A DNA stretch of 64,000 bases, from assembly GCA_020432165.1 (NCBI GenBank), contig JAGQGU010000006.1, positions 62,001-126,000 of the forward strand. Direction: 5' to 3'. Positions 31,009 through 40,373 of the stretch are shown here, in pieces; the first letter of the stretch is position 1, and each line of letters begins with the position of its first letter. The notes beneath the pieces were generated by a model. The model saw only the letters and a program-made list of their open reading frames with translations, was not told the origin of the DNA and ran no database searches. Both the position numbers and the translations under genes were made by a program. The DNA comes from Thermomicrobiales bacterium. GTDB taxonomy: Bacteria > Chloroflexota > Chloroflexia > Thermomicrobiales > UBA6265.

Positions 31009-33978
31009 TTATCCGATGCGGACAGCTCCGTACCAGCGCGGACCGTAGTAGCTGGAGTTGAGATCACTCACCACTACACCAGTGCTCTCGTTCTGCGCGT
31101 GGATGAACTGACCATTGCCGATGTAGATACCCACGTGGCTCAGGCCTGCAGTGTAGGTGTTCTGGAAGAAGACCAGATCGCCTGGCTGCAGATTGCTCTT
31201 GGAGACTGATGTCCCCGCGGCCACCTGTGTCCACGTACCGGCTCCGATATCCTTGCCGAGCACATTCTTGATGACCCAGTAGGTGAAACCAGAGCAATCG
31301 AAGCTGGCTGGACCATGTGTGGCCCAAACATATGGGTAGCCAATGTAGCGCATCGCGTAGTTCACGATAGCATTGCCGGTGCTCGTACCCGAGTTGGAAC
31401 CCGTGCCCGGATCGGTTGTCGACCCAGAGCCACCGCGTTCGCTCAGCGCCGCTGAGGTGCTGGTGAGGTAATCCTTGTGGATAAAGCCCGCCAAACCGTC
31501 GTAATCGACCGGGTAGAAGTTGTTGGTCAGGCTGCCGGTGATCAGGACCACCACACCAGACTCAACGACCGTGGAAACACCCGCCGTTGTACTCGCCTGG
31601 TAACGCAGGTTCACGGCGCTGGTGACCTTGGCATGGTCGTTCTTCTTCATACCCGTCGTTGACGTGCCGCCATTGCTACCAGAATTGCCATTGGAGCTGG
31701 AGCCGCCTGCCTTCAGATAGGTGGACGAAGCAAAGCCATTGCTGCCTCCGCACACAATCGGTGTCCAGCCGTTGCTGGCTGCCCCTCGTGTGGTTACGGT
31801 GGTGCCATTGGCCAGGGTAGTGATGACGCCGTAGCTGGAACCAGCACCTGTGCGGCAATAGAGACCATCGCCGCCAGTATCCACAACTGCGGTACCGCTG
31901 GTGCCGGAGTTCGAACCCGAATTGGAGTTCCCTGATCCGGACGAAGCACTACCGCCAGTGACGTAGTCGCTGGAAACGAAGCCATTCTGGCCTCCGCAGA
32001 TCACGGCGGTCCAGCCATTGGTGGAACCGCTGCGTGTGGAGACTGTTTGGCCGAGGCTCAGCGTGGTAATCACGCCATAGCTGGTGCCAGCGCCAGTGCG
32101 GCAGTTGAGTGACTGACCACCGGTGTTGGCGATGGTGACCTTACCTGTGGCGCTGCTGGAAGTGCCAGAACCCGAGTTAGACGAGTTGCTGTTGGATGAG
32201 CTTGTCTTGGCGTAATCAGCGAAGATGAAGCCGTTCTTGCCACCGCAGGTAACAGCCAGCCAGGAGCCCTGCTGGGCGCCCCGGATAGAGACCGTAGAGC
32301 CGTTGCTCAGCACCGTGATGACGCCATAGCTGGTGCCAGCACCGCTGCGACAGTAGAGGCCATCGCCACCGGTATTGATTGTGGCGGTGCCGCTGTTGCT
32401 GGTTGTGGTGCTTGTGCTACCGGAGCCAGCCTTCACTTCGATGTAGGTGGTGGATACGTAGCCGTTCTTGCCAGCGCAGGTTACGGGTGTCCAGCCATTG
32501 CTGGCCTTACCACGTGTAACCAGTACCGTGCCATCAGCCACGGTTGTGATGATGGCGCCACTCATGCTGGCGGAACTGCGGCAATTTAGGCCGTTACCGG
32601 TGCCTGTTACCACTACATTCAGCTTCGAGGCGTTGATTTCACTATCGCCAGCGCCGCCGGACCAGAGGTAGTTGACATCGGCAAAGCCCTGAAGACCACC
32701 GCAATCGATACCCAGGTAACCATTGACCGCTTCCGCGGAGACCATCACCTTGGTGCCCTCAGCCAGTGTCATCAGCACGGCCGCCGCGGGATCCGGGGCG
32801 ACACGGCAGATAAGACCGCTGGTGGTACCAGTAACGGTAGCCGAACCGATCATGGTGGAGGTATCGAAGTTCGCGGCACTGGAAGCGATGCTGACTGGCT
32901 CTGTTGCCGCCGGGGTTTCAACCTTGGCCGGAGCTTCGGTCTCAGTCGCTGCTTCTGTAGCGTCGCTGGTTGCGGTCTCCTCGGTGGCGACTTCTTCAGT
33001 CTCCTCCGGGGTGCTTGCTACTTCTTCTGTGGTATCTGGCGTGCTCGCCACTTCCTCAGTCGGAATCTCGGTCTCGACGACTTCCTCGGTTACAACCTCG
33101 GTTTCAGTGGCTTCTTCGGTCGCAACTTCTGTCTCGACAACCTCTTCGGTCGGGACTTCAGTCTCAACGACTTCTTCCGTCGGGACCTCGGTCTCGACGA
33201 CTTCTTCCGTCACCGCGACCTCTTCCGTGGGCACTTCAGTCTCAACCACTTCCTCGGTCACAACGACCTCTTCGGTCGGGACCTCGGTTTCATCTTCCCA
33301 GATGACTTCTTCGGTTGGCTCTTCGGTAGCGACTTCGGAGTTGAGGGCGATATAGCGGCCATCAACATAGCCGCCAACACCATTGAAGTTCACACGGACG
33401 AAATTGGCATCGCCAATCCAGACGCGCTCGGAGGTGACATCAAACCAGGCGCCGGGCTGCGCATAGCCGATAACGCCTGCATCATACGAGGCATCGTTAT
33501 AGACCGGCAGGCCGTTTTCGCCGAGTTCGACATTGTTGTCTACAACAACACCAGCGTCGATTGGCTCCAGCCATTCCAGCGTGGATGACGCCAGCGAAGA
33601 TTCTTCTGTGGAGGATTCTTCTTCGGTGCTTGCTTCATCGGAGGCCGCAGACTTCACGAGGAGATCAGTGGATACGTATCCTTCCCCCCAATCCGACTGC
33701 ACCCAGACCCAGCTGCCGTTGTCATTGAAAAACGGACCATCGGTCACATAGAGAATCGCGCCGTCCGGCAGGTCTGCCGCAATCGTCGAATCATCCAGTA
33801 CCGATGTATCGCTACGGAGATATGCACCATTGCCGCCATTGCTGACAATGACTGTATCTCCACTTGAGATATCTGAATTGGCGACACCGATCATCGGTGT
33901 AAAGAGCGACGCAACCATGAGAGCCGCGACGCAGAGCATTAAGACGCGGTTAGCGCGCATGATGGAAAGTGCGGACAA
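31009..33978 (-). CDS. Secreted SH3b-repeat NlpC/P60 hydrolase with acidic repeat
   Basis: 989 residues; TTG at 33978 behind AAGGGG (33981-33988), or ATG at 33960. Signal peptide (RVLMLCVAALMVASLFTPMIGVA). Two SH3b-like domains at about 40-110 and 135-215, then a long Glu/Val/Thr repeat (about 220-350), then about six further SH3b domains of about 75 residues, with a repeated GLYCRSGAG-SYGVIT-L-NG pattern and Ser/Asn/Gly-rich linkers. The C-terminal NlpC/P60 domain has nucleophile Cys in FDCSGF, and His in LSHVGIYIG. It should cleave peptidoglycan stem peptides after binding the wall with its SH3b modules. A leader of about 340 bases precedes it. Confidence 0.88.
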   Translation of the reverse strand: MSALSIMRANRVLMLCVAALMVASLFTPMIGVANSDISSGDTVIVSNGGNGAYLRSDTSVLDDSTIAADLPDGAILYVTDGPFFNDNGSWVWVQSDWGEGYVSTDLLVKSAASDEASTEEESSTEESSLASSTLEWLEPIDAGVVVDNNVELGENGLPVYNDASYDAGVIGYAQPGAWFDVTSERVWIGDANFVRVNFNGVGGYVDGRYIALNSEVATEEPTEEVIWEDETEVPTEEVVVTEEVVETEVPTEEVAVTEEVVETEVPTEEVVETEVPTEEVVETEVATEEATETEVVTEEVVETEIPTEEVASTPDTTEEVASTPEETEEVATEETATSDATEAATETEAPAKVETPAATEPVSIASSAANFDTSTMIGSATVTGTTSGLICRVAPDPAAAVLMTLAEGTKVMVSAEAVNGYLGIDCGGLQGFADVNYLWSGGAGDSEINASKLNVVVTGTGNGLNCRSSASMSGAIITTVADGTVLVTRGKASNGWTPVTCAGKNGYVSTTYIEVKAGSGSTSTTTSNSGTATINTGGDGLYCRSGAGTSYGVITVLSNGSTVSIRGAQQGSWLAVTCGGKNGFIFADYAKTSSSNSNSSNSGSGTSSSATGKVTIANTGGQSLNCRTGAGTSYGVITTLSLGQTVSTRSGSTNGWTAVICGGQNGFVSSDYVTGGSASSGSGNSNSGSNSGTSGTAVVDTGGDGLYCRTGAGSSYGVITTLANGTTVTTRGAASNGWTPIVCGGSNGFASSTYLKAGGSSSNGNSGSNGGTSTTGMKKNDHAKVTSAVNLRYQASTTAGVSTVVESGVVVLITGSLTNNFYPVDYDGLAGFIHKDYLTSTSAALSERGGSGSTTDPGTGSNSGTSTGNAIVNYAMRYIGYPYVWATHGPASFDCSGFTYWVIKNVLGKDIGAGTWTQVAAGTSVSKSNLQPGDLVFFQNTYTAGLSHVGIYIGNGQFIHAQNESTGVVVSDLNSSYYGPRWYGAVRIG
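33010..33310 (-). repeat. Acidic Glu/Val/Thr coding repeat
   Basis: Tandem degenerate repeats inside the SH3b/NlpC gene encoding units such as TEEVVETEVP and TEEV repeated roughly a dozen times over about 100 codons. The period is irregular, from eight to fifteen residues. Such a stretch likely spans the cell wall or keeps the protein extended. Replication slippage could change its length between strains. Confidence 0.7.
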
Positions 33979-33992
33979 AACCCCTTCCCCCT

Positions 33993-34110
33993 CCTGTGTC
34001 TACCCGAGTCGACCAGCCAGTCGACATCAGCGGGAGTTTGGTGCACACGTGCGGCACCGAAACCGGCAGGGGCCGTCCCCCCTGTCTCCCCGATGACAGA
34101 TACCTGTCAC
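33993..34110 (-). ncRNA. Structured leader, possible c-di-AMP riboswitch
   Basis: On the minus strand the last 120 bases before the SH3b/NlpC start contain GGGGGGACGG, CCGGTTTCGGTGCCGCA, AACTCCCGCTGATG and a GTCGACTGGCTGGTCGACTCGG block. The order resembles the ydaO/yuaA aptamer, which often precedes NlpC/P60 genes, but key conserved positions are not clearly met. I see the structure and the context; the assignment is a guess. Confidence 0.25.
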
Positions 34111-34323
34111 CGCCCTGGTACGAATATATGGATCGGGCACTCTCCCGCAGCAGCCAACTGCCATGCCCGACGAATGATCACATTGGATCGTGCCTAACTG
34201 CTCAATTTACGGTTGCGATTTCCCACACATAACTCGGTGCTCAATCAGATGGTCGCCCAGGCTCAGTATTCCGATGGATAGACGACGCCCTTTGCACAGC
34301 AACCGCACAATCAGGACTACCTG

Positions 34324-34353
34324 ACCCTAACAAACCCCCTGAACCCGTGTCAA
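34324..34353 (-). promoter_or_regulatory. Promoter for the SH3b/NlpC gene
   Basis: Minus-strand TTGACA (34353-34348), 18 bases, TAGGGT (34329-34324). It predicts a leader of about 340 bases. The rest of 34111-34660 holds no gene I can support on either strand. Confidence 0.45.
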
Positions 34354-34666
34354 GCATCGATTCTGTTGTCACAAGGTGCCGAAATGTCGGGATTCTACCC
34401 ATTGGTGGAGGGCCGCACCAGGCAATTGATACCCGTGTACGTATGCGGCTGCCGGGTCATCGTCTGTACTGTGTCAGAGTGTCGAAGTTGGGTATGCGAC
34501 ATAAGTGCGATAGTCCCAAAACCCGCGTAGGTATAGTACCTGTTCCGTACTTTGAGAATCGAATGTGACGTACGGACACTATTTACATCTGCGTGTTTCG
34601 GAGTCCGGACGGTACCCTGAAATGGTCCATTCGGATACCCTGCGATTCATCGGGAATTGGTCAATG

Positions 34667-34696
34667 AAAAAGTAGTGCACTAATGCACTACTTTTC
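34667..34696 (-). terminator. Terminator after the coiled-coil gene
   Basis: Perfect 12-pair stem, AAAAGTAGTGCA (34668-34679) and TGCACTACTTTT (34684-34695), loop CTAA. On the minus strand a run of five T bases follows the stem. A good rho-independent terminator 30 bases after the stop. Confidence 0.8.
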
Positions 34697-34724
34697 GGAA
34701 TTCGCTTGCATGTTGAAGATTGTC

Positions 34725-36056
34725 TTACTCGGTGGTGGACTCACCCCGGCGACGGCGAATGCGGGTACCGAGGCCAACCCGAGCTTCACCCTCGGCGTCG
34801 CGGCGTTGGGCAGTAGCGAGATCGAGCTCTTCCTGCACCTGCTCCAGCCGCACGCGCACGCGCTGTTCATGCAGATACCAGATATCTCGATGAAGTGCTG
34901 CATCCTGCTGCCGTAACTCCTCGATTTGACCGCTGATCTCCGAGATCTTGTAGCCGGTCTCGCGAATGGAGTCGTTACTTTCCTCAAGCCGTTCATTCAA
35001 CCGCTCAATACGCTCTTCCAGCGTATGACGCAGCTGATCGAAACGTGCATCCGTCTCCTGTCGTTGTTCCTCAATTGAGTCAACGACCTGATCGTAGCGA
35101 TCATCCTGGATGGATTGGAGTCGAGAAATATCCTGCTGCAATGCCTGGGCCGAGGTGCGCAGCTCGTCCAGGGATGGATCGATATGCACCATGCTGCGAC
35201 GGGTATCGTCCACGGTTTCGCCAACGTGGGCGATATCGGCCCGGATCTCGTCCAGACGGGCATTGAAGCCATCGATCGTATCGCTCACACCCTGAACCCG
35301 GCGGCGAGAATCCTGATCCACGATCTTGGTGGCGTCATCGGTGCGGAGGACATCGCGCCGAAGCTCATCGATCTCCGTGCGCAGGGCGTCGAGTCCATCC
35401 CGCAGACTGTGTGCAATCGCACTTGTACGATCCGTTTGTGCGCTCAGATGCTCGATATTTGTGCCCAGTTCACCGAATCGTTCGCGATTTTGGGTGGAAT
35501 CGTCTACCTTGCGGCGGTTCTGCTCGAGCAGATCGGTAACATGCGACTGGAGCGAACGCACCGGTCGCATGGCGTCATCCAGCCGTTCCTCGAGTTCCTC
35601 TACGAACTGGCGAGTGCGGTTCTCGTTGAGTGCCGCCGCCTGCGCCGCCTGTTGGGCATCGTTGGTGGATTTCTCCAGCATTTGATGCAATACAGCGATC
35701 TCGGCGGATTGCTGCTTGATCAGGATTTGGTTCGTGTTGCGATCTTCGATAAGTTCGCTGATTGTGCTTCGCAGTTCATCGAGATCGGCGATCAATGATT
35801 GATACTGGGCATCGCTGCGATTATAGGCATCCTGCTGACGATATCCCTGGGGGATCGTTGCGGGCACAGTCACGACTTCTTCTTCATCCTCATCGTATTC
35901 GAGTTCATCATCCAGGTCGGGAAGAGCATAACCATCTCCCCGGGCCGCCAACGCAGCTCGCTGCTCTTCCTGAGCACGCCGCCGCCGTTCTTCCTGTTCG
36001 CGCGCGGTGCGGTCGGCTTGTCGATTCCTGTTCTGTCCAAAAATGTTTCTGGCCAT
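34725..36056 (-). CDS. Long coiled-coil protein of unknown function
   Basis: 443 residues. A basic and Glu/Gln-rich start (RNRQADRTAREQEERRRRAQEEQ), an acidic stretch (ELEYDEDEEEV), then almost continuous helical heptads from about residue 85 to 420 (LIADLDELRSTISELIEDRN, FGELGTNIEHLSAQTDRTS, RSMVHIDPSLDELRTSAQALQQDISRLQ). No signal peptide, membrane helix or enzymatic motif. It may be a cytosolic scaffold or cytoskeletal-type protein. A TATAAT (36230-36225, minus strand) lies about 170 bases upstream, without a good -35. The gene ends at a strong terminator. Confidence 0.7.
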   Translation of the reverse strand: MARNIFGQNRNRQADRTAREQEERRRRAQEEQRAALAARGDGYALPDLDDELEYDEDEEEVVTVPATIPQGYRQQDAYNRSDAQYQSLIADLDELRSTISELIEDRNTNQILIKQQSAEIAVLHQMLEKSTNDAQQAAQAAALNENRTRQFVEELEERLDDAMRPVRSLQSHVTDLLEQNRRKVDDSTQNRERFGELGTNIEHLSAQTDRTSAIAHSLRDGLDALRTEIDELRRDVLRTDDATKIVDQDSRRRVQGVSDTIDGFNARLDEIRADIAHVGETVDDTRRSMVHIDPSLDELRTSAQALQQDISRLQSIQDDRYDQVVDSIEEQRQETDARFDQLRHTLEERIERLNERLEESNDSIRETGYKISEISGQIEELRQQDAALHRDIWYLHEQRVRVRLEQVQEELDLATAQRRDAEGEARVGLGTRIRRRRGESTTE

Positions 36057-36263
36057 TCATCGCCTCATGTTGTCGCACGTGCCGGGGAGACGTACGAACA
36101 GGTTCTCGGAGCGTCGCGGGGATGTTGTTGTGGCGTGCATCGTTCGCCACGCGTACGGACAAGGATACGGGATGCGCGCATTCGCTGCGAGGTGTGACTC
36201 CCAGACCCGTGCCGAAAAAGAGTAATTATAAGGAAGGAAGATTTCAGACCCTGGTGGAAAAGG

Positions 36264-36665
36264 TCAGGCTCCTGGCCGACGCAGGCGAGAAACCGCGCCA
36301 TCCTGCCCGTGAGCGCGACTACGAGTCACACCTGGTCGGGTAGGGGACATCTGATCGCTGAGACGACCTGCGCTACGACGGAACGGTGTGACATTTACGG
36401 GTCGTTCGGTCGTGCCGACAGGATGGTCATGATCAACCTGATTACCAAGCATTTGGGAGGATCGGAAACTGGTAGGTCCTACTGCGCCATAGGCGAGGGC
36501 ACCAATGATCGGCACGCAGAGGATCGTCAACGCCCAAAAGGTGTGGCTATTTCCACGCACACGGGGACGATGGAGCAGATCTGCCATCGCGCTCCAGGCC
36601 AGGCTATATTGCAATGCAGCGAATATGGCGATCAATCCCGCCAGTATCCAGGCTTGCCAGCCCAT
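36264..36665 (-). CDS. Small membrane protein with PLDc_N-like domain
   Basis: 133 residues. Two helices (ILAGLIAIFAALQYSLAW and FWALTILCVPIIGALAYGAVG) joined by a short loop LLHRPRVRGNSHT, the pattern of the phospholipase D nuclease N-terminal (PLDc_N) module found alone or before a catalytic domain. The catalytic domain is absent; the C-terminal 60 residues are a disordered Arg/Pro-rich tail. It lies between unrelated neighbours on the minus strand. Role unknown. Confidence 0.6.
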   Translation of the reverse strand: MGWQAWILAGLIAIFAALQYSLAWSAMADLLHRPRVRGNSHTFWALTILCVPIIGALAYGAVGPTSFRSSQMLGNQVDHDHPVGTTERPVNVTPFRRSAGRLSDQMSPTRPGVTRSRAHGQDGAVSRLRRPGA

Positions 36666-36762
36666 AGGTTAACCTCACTCCACTCCGGGCACACCCCGGC
36701 ATATCTCCCTTATTTTAGGGGGCGACGTGAGATTCTGCGATTGTACGTACTCTTTTTTGGGC

Positions 36763-37947
36763 TCAATCGACTTCGGCCAACACCAGGTAGTTGCTCGCGA
36801 CGTACCCGCTTTCTCCGGTCGCATCGACGGTGACCGGATACCAGGTGATGCCACCCGCCTCGACCGCTTCACCGGTGATCGTGAGTGTGCTACTGCCATC
36901 CAACTCGGTGATGATCTCGGCTGAAGTCGATGGTTCGGCGCGCAGATTCAACGGAGTCTGGGCAATGGAGACCACATCGCCGACCTGCAGATCGGTTACA
37001 GGTTGGGGCGTATCTTCGGGCACAACCGTGGTGGAGAGATCGCCAAAGCTGATATAGCGCGCATCGCCGGTAATGGCGTTATTTTGAACACGCAGCAGGT
37101 TGAGTGCTGCCCAGCCCTGCGTTTCAATGCAGCACCAGCCCTGATGCGTTGCTCCTGGCAGCAACTCCTTGGCGGCATCGGGCAATGGTGCGCTCAATTG
37201 CAGTAGATGATCCCACGGTTCACCGTCGTAATCAGTAAGCCGTACCGCCACGAAACTGAAGAAGCGCGGCTTGTCCGAAACATTGCGGATGGTCATCAGC
37301 AGGGAATGCCAATTGGCGGTATCCCAGCTGCCAAGCGCCCGCACACCGGTCGGGGCGATATCGAAGGCTTCCTGTCCGGTCACGTATCGATCGATAGAGA
37401 CATCAAAGTCTCCGGAACGCACGGTATCACCAAACGCCGCCGGACTCTCTGGCGATGCGCCGAGTCCGGAATCTTCGCCAACAGGCTCGAAGCTGGGGAT
37501 CGTGGCCCCCTCGGTCATCGCGAACCAGGCATCTGCCCAGTTGCCACCCAGGAATGGGCTGCTGAACTGCAGCAGAACATTGCTGAGATCACCAACCCAG
37601 AAGGGGAGTGCGCCCTCCAGCGTATCGCCCGGCTCCACAATTCCTTGCAGAAGTGGGAACGGTCCCGCGGTGAGGGGTGATCGGTAGAGTACGCCCTCGG
37701 CACCACAGGCAGCGAAATCCGTAACGTTGATCACCTGTGCCTGATCCGATGTGTTCGTGGCGCTCATGTATGCGATAGCCCACTGCAGATCGAGTGGGCC
37801 ATCGCCATTGGCAGTATTGGCGTTCGTCATCGTCGTCAGGGCGGAATCGCCCAGCTCAGCGCTCTTGAGTGTGAACTGCCACGGCCCTGCTGTTACCGCT
37901 TCGCCAGCGGGATGAATAGTCGGAGCAAAGGTTGCTGTCTGCATCAT
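36763..37947 (-). CDS. Protein with DUF4352-like domains and C-terminal SH3b
   Basis: About 394 residues from ATG 37947 behind GAGGA; the frame is open upstream but would overlap the SIMPL gene. Two beta-sandwich halves (GPWQFTLKSAELGDSAL, IAYMSATNTSDQAQVINVTDFAACG ... DFDVSIDRYVTGQEAF, LLMTIRNVSDKPRFFSFVAVRLTDYDG) resemble DUF4352-type extracytoplasmic domains, then an SH3b domain in the last 70 residues (TPLNLRAEPSTSAEIITEL ... YVASNYLVL). No signal peptide can be seen at the chosen start, which is odd for such domains. Located just downstream of the SIMPL gene (gap 64 bases). Confidence 0.65.
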   Translation of the reverse strand: MMQTATFAPTIHPAGEAVTAGPWQFTLKSAELGDSALTTMTNANTANGDGPLDLQWAIAYMSATNTSDQAQVINVTDFAACGAEGVLYRSPLTAGPFPLLQGIVEPGDTLEGALPFWVGDLSNVLLQFSSPFLGGNWADAWFAMTEGATIPSFEPVGEDSGLGASPESPAAFGDTVRSGDFDVSIDRYVTGQEAFDIAPTGVRALGSWDTANWHSLLMTIRNVSDKPRFFSFVAVRLTDYDGEPWDHLLQLSAPLPDAAKELLPGATHQGWCCIETQGWAALNLLRVQNNAITGDARYISFGDLSTTVVPEDTPQPVTDLQVGDVVSIAQTPLNLRAEPSTSAEIITELDGSSTLTITGEAVEAGGITWYPVTVDATGESGYVASNYLVLAEVD

Positions 37948-38011
37948 GGTTTTCCTCGTCGCATTCCAATCGACATGATGGCCGAATTGTAGTGCGACGA
38001 GGGCGTTACTG

Positions 38012-38776
38012 CTACGGCAAGGAATAGGTGACATCAATCCAGACGGTCACGGAAACCTCCGCCGGGGCCGAAGGATCGAAGCTATTTGCCATATAGATTC
38101 GGGCTATACCGGTGGTCTCGGGTGTTGCACCACAGCTGGTCGTCGGATATCCCATGCCGAAGTTGGTGTTATCGCGGCTACCGACGGCGCTACCGAGCGT
38201 TGTGTTCATGGCGGCTGCCTGGTCTTCAGCGGAGATCTGGGCATTGGCCATGGCATCGACTCGTGCCTGCTGATTCAGGAAGCGGCAATCGTTCATCTGA
38301 TAGAGCACACCGAACGTATTGACCAGCCAACCCTCGGCATGAGCGGCATCCTGGGTGACTTTCAGGAGCTCACTGATGAAATCAACATCTGGTTGATCGA
38401 GAGTCACAATGAGCGAGACCGGCAATGGTCCCACCATGCCACCCCATTCGCCAGAGAAGGGTTGCGTCACCACTTCAATCGCATCCGCGGGAACACCCTG
38501 GGAGATCAATGCATCCACGACCGGTGCCGGATCAATCGTCTCCATTGTGACAACCGGCGTCACGGCGGACACACTCGCATCTGCGATGGGCATGATGCTT
38601 GTATCAGTGCCGAGGGTGATCACGATCAGCGCGGATTCCGCCGGTACGGATGCAGTTCCCGAGGCGGTCACGGTAATGGTGCCGGTATTGGTATCAGCTG
38701 ACTGTGCCAGCGTTGGTGTTGCCAGCAACAACATGCATCCAATGAGACTGACTACGCGTACGAACCTTGTCTTCAT
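38012..38776 (-). CDS. Secreted SIMPL (DUF541) domain protein
   Basis: 254 residues. Clear signal peptide (FVRVVSLIGCMLLLATPTLAQ), then a SIMPL/DUF541 domain starting GTITVTASGTASVPAESALIVITLG, with the later LIVTLDQPDVDFISELLKVTQDAAHAEG and QQARVDAMANAQISAEDQAAAM segments. The family has unknown biochemistry; E. coli YggE is linked to oxidative stress. It is the upstream gene of a pair with the DUF4352/SH3b protein. Divergent from patB, with 169 bases between starts. Confidence 0.8.
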   Translation of the reverse strand: MKTRFVRVVSLIGCMLLLATPTLAQSADTNTGTITVTASGTASVPAESALIVITLGTDTSIMPIADASVSAVTPVVTMETIDPAPVVDALISQGVPADAIEVVTQPFSGEWGGMVGPLPVSLIVTLDQPDVDFISELLKVTQDAAHAEGWLVNTFGVLYQMNDCRFLNQQARVDAMANAQISAEDQAAAMNTTLGSAVGSRDNTNFGMGYPTTSCGATPETTGIARIYMANSFDPSAPAEVSVTVWIDVTYSLP

Positions 38777-38945
38777 GACGATGTCCTTTCTGATTACTGT
38801 TTATCTGCATATATGACGCTCGAAGGGGCATGTGCGTTTCACTGGCACGAGGTTTTGGGCAGCGATTTCGGCAGGTGTTCACCAATTGGCAAACCTCTGC
38901 CATAATGCCAGCAATCAGATTATCTATCGAGAAAGGGAGCACGCA

Positions 38946-40109
38946 ATGGTTGTGAATTTCGATGAGATTACTGCCGAGAGTATGGCCGGCACGCACGGTG
39001 CCAAGTGGACCACCTGGCCGGACTGTATTGGGGCCTTCGTGGCGGAGATGGATTTCGGCACGGCTCCGGCAGTGAAGGATGCATTGAAGGAAGTGGTGGA
39101 CGCTGGCTACTTCGGCTATTTGCCGAAGCAGGAGGACGATCACCTGATTGATGCTCTCTGCAAGTGGTATGGTCGTCACACCGACTGGAACGTCTCGCCC
39201 GATATGGTGCGATCGATGCCGGATGTGCTCACCGGCATGGAGATTGTGCTCACGCGCTTTTCGCCAAAGGGTGGCAAGGTCATTCTACCGACGCCAGCCT
39301 ATATGCCCTTTGTCTTCCTGCCCACGGTTCTCGGACGGGAGATCATTGAGGTGCCGATGCTGCAGACCGGCTATGGCTGGGAGTATGATTACGCCGCGAT
39401 CGATCAGGCTTTCCAGGATGGCGGAGAGGTGCTGATCGTCTGCAATCCCTACAATCCCATTGGCAAGGTCCACTCGGCGGAAGAGATGGCAAAGCTTGGC
39501 GAGATTGTGGATCGGTATGATGGTCGGGTCTTCTCTGACGAGATTCACGCCCCGCTTGTCTATAGCGGTCAACGTCACATTCCCTATGCCTCAGTGAACG
39601 AGGTAAACGCCAAGCACACGATCACATCGATCGCGGCCAGCAAGGCGTGGAATCTGCCGGGGCTTAAGTGTGCCCAGATCGTGCTCTCCAATCCAGATGA
39701 TATCGACAACTGGCAGACCAGCGGCGCAGCCTGGCGCGCACATGGTGCGTCCGGACTCGGTGTTGTCGCGAGCGCTGCCGCCTATAACGATGGTGAAGAC
39801 TGGTTGAATGATGTTTTGGCCTATCTCGAGGGTAATCGTGATGCGCTGGCCGTCCTGATCGAGGAGCATCTGCCCGGTGTGAAGATGATCAAGCCACAGG
39901 GTACCTACCTCGCCTGGCTCGATTTCACTGAGACCAAGGTGCCGGAGGATGTTGCGACCTTCTTCCGCGAGCACGCCCAGGTTGCCATCACCGATGGCTC
40001 TGCCTGTGGTGAGGTGGGCAAGCGTCACGTCCGCTTCAACTTTGCCCTCGCGCGTCCCGTGATGACCGAAGCCATCGCCCGCATGGGCAAGGCTATGGCA
40101 GACCTGTAG
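38946..40109 (+). CDS. PatB/MalY-type PLP-dependent C-S lyase
   Basis: 387 residues from ATG 38946, after AAAGGGAG; the open frame extends 38 codons upstream without family-like sequence. Fold-type I aminotransferase-like enzyme of the PatB/MalY (cystathionine beta-lyase) group: VAEMDFGTAPAVKDAL near the start, YGYLP-like FGYLPKQE, CNPYNPIGKVHSAEEM, SDEIHAPLVYSGQRHIP, PLP lysine K233 in ASKAWNLPGLK. Conserved Arg in KRHVRFNFA. It probably releases sulfide or thiols plus pyruvate and ammonia from cystathionine or cysteine conjugates. The hairpin that follows begins at the stop codon and is interrupted by an inserted element. Confidence 0.9.
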   Translation: MVVNFDEITAESMAGTHGAKWTTWPDCIGAFVAEMDFGTAPAVKDALKEVVDAGYFGYLPKQEDDHLIDALCKWYGRHTDWNVSPDMVRSMPDVLTGMEIVLTRFSPKGGKVILPTPAYMPFVFLPTVLGREIIEVPMLQTGYGWEYDYAAIDQAFQDGGEVLIVCNPYNPIGKVHSAEEMAKLGEIVDRYDGRVFSDEIHAPLVYSGQRHIPYASVNEVNAKHTITSIAASKAWNLPGLKCAQIVLSNPDDIDNWQTSGAAWRAHGASGLGVVASAAAYNDGEDWLNDVLAYLEGNRDALAVLIEEHLPGVKMIKPQGTYLAWLDFTETKVPEDVATFFREHAQVAITDGSACGEVGKRHVRFNFALARPVMTEAIARMGKAMADL

Positions 40110-40124
40110 CACCGCACTTTATGT
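40109..40124. repeat. Left half of interrupted hairpin plus 9-bp duplication
   Basis: GCACCGCAC (40109-40117) is the left arm of the hairpin that is intact at 12447-12469. The bases ACTTTATGT (40116-40124) form the left target duplication of the inserted element; the right copy is at 40374-40382. Confidence 0.8.
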
Positions 40125-40373
40125 CATGCGTTCTGAGAAAATACTCCTCAAGAAGATGGCACGGCTAGAGGTAGACCCGCTCCTCGCCAGCGACGGTACG
40201 TCGCGGCGAGTTGGGCGGGTTCAAGTAGCCGTTCTGCGCGGAATTCTGGAACGGGTGGCGGAATTGACGTCCATCAAATACTGGAACCCGGGCAACTCGC
40301 GCAGCTTCGCTGCTGCGAGGCCCGAGTCTACCCTGTCACTGCATCATCGCTAACCATTTTCTCGGTACGGATG
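40125..40373. mobile_element. 249-bp transposase-less element with TIRs
   Basis: Begins CATGCGTTCTGAGAAAA (40125-40141) and ends TTTTCTCGGTACGGATG (40357-40373); the ends are inverted repeats with 14 of 17 identities. It is flanked by exact 9-base direct repeats ACTTTATGT. No open frame for a transposase. Inside are matching left and right halves with GCTCCTCGCCAGCGACGG and ACCCGGGCAACTCGC blocks, giving a partial palindrome. Features fit a miniature inverted-repeat element mobilised in trans; 9-base duplications are common for IS4/IS1-like transposases (family not determined). Confidence 0.8.

Noticed and set aside
32723-33355. Ser/Val/Thr-rich frame on the plus strand opposite the acidic repeat
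   Set aside because: It is the complement of the Glu/Val/Thr repeat; the composition follows from the antisense codons.
33600-33660. Repeated TCTTC/GAAGA runs as possible regulatory repeats
   Set aside because: They encode a Ser/Glu-rich linker of the SH3b/NlpC protein; coding repeat is enough to explain them.
34111-34660. Short frames in the long gap before the SH3b/NlpC gene
   Set aside because: No ribosome-binding sites, no familiar protein pattern; the region is better explained as promoter and leader.
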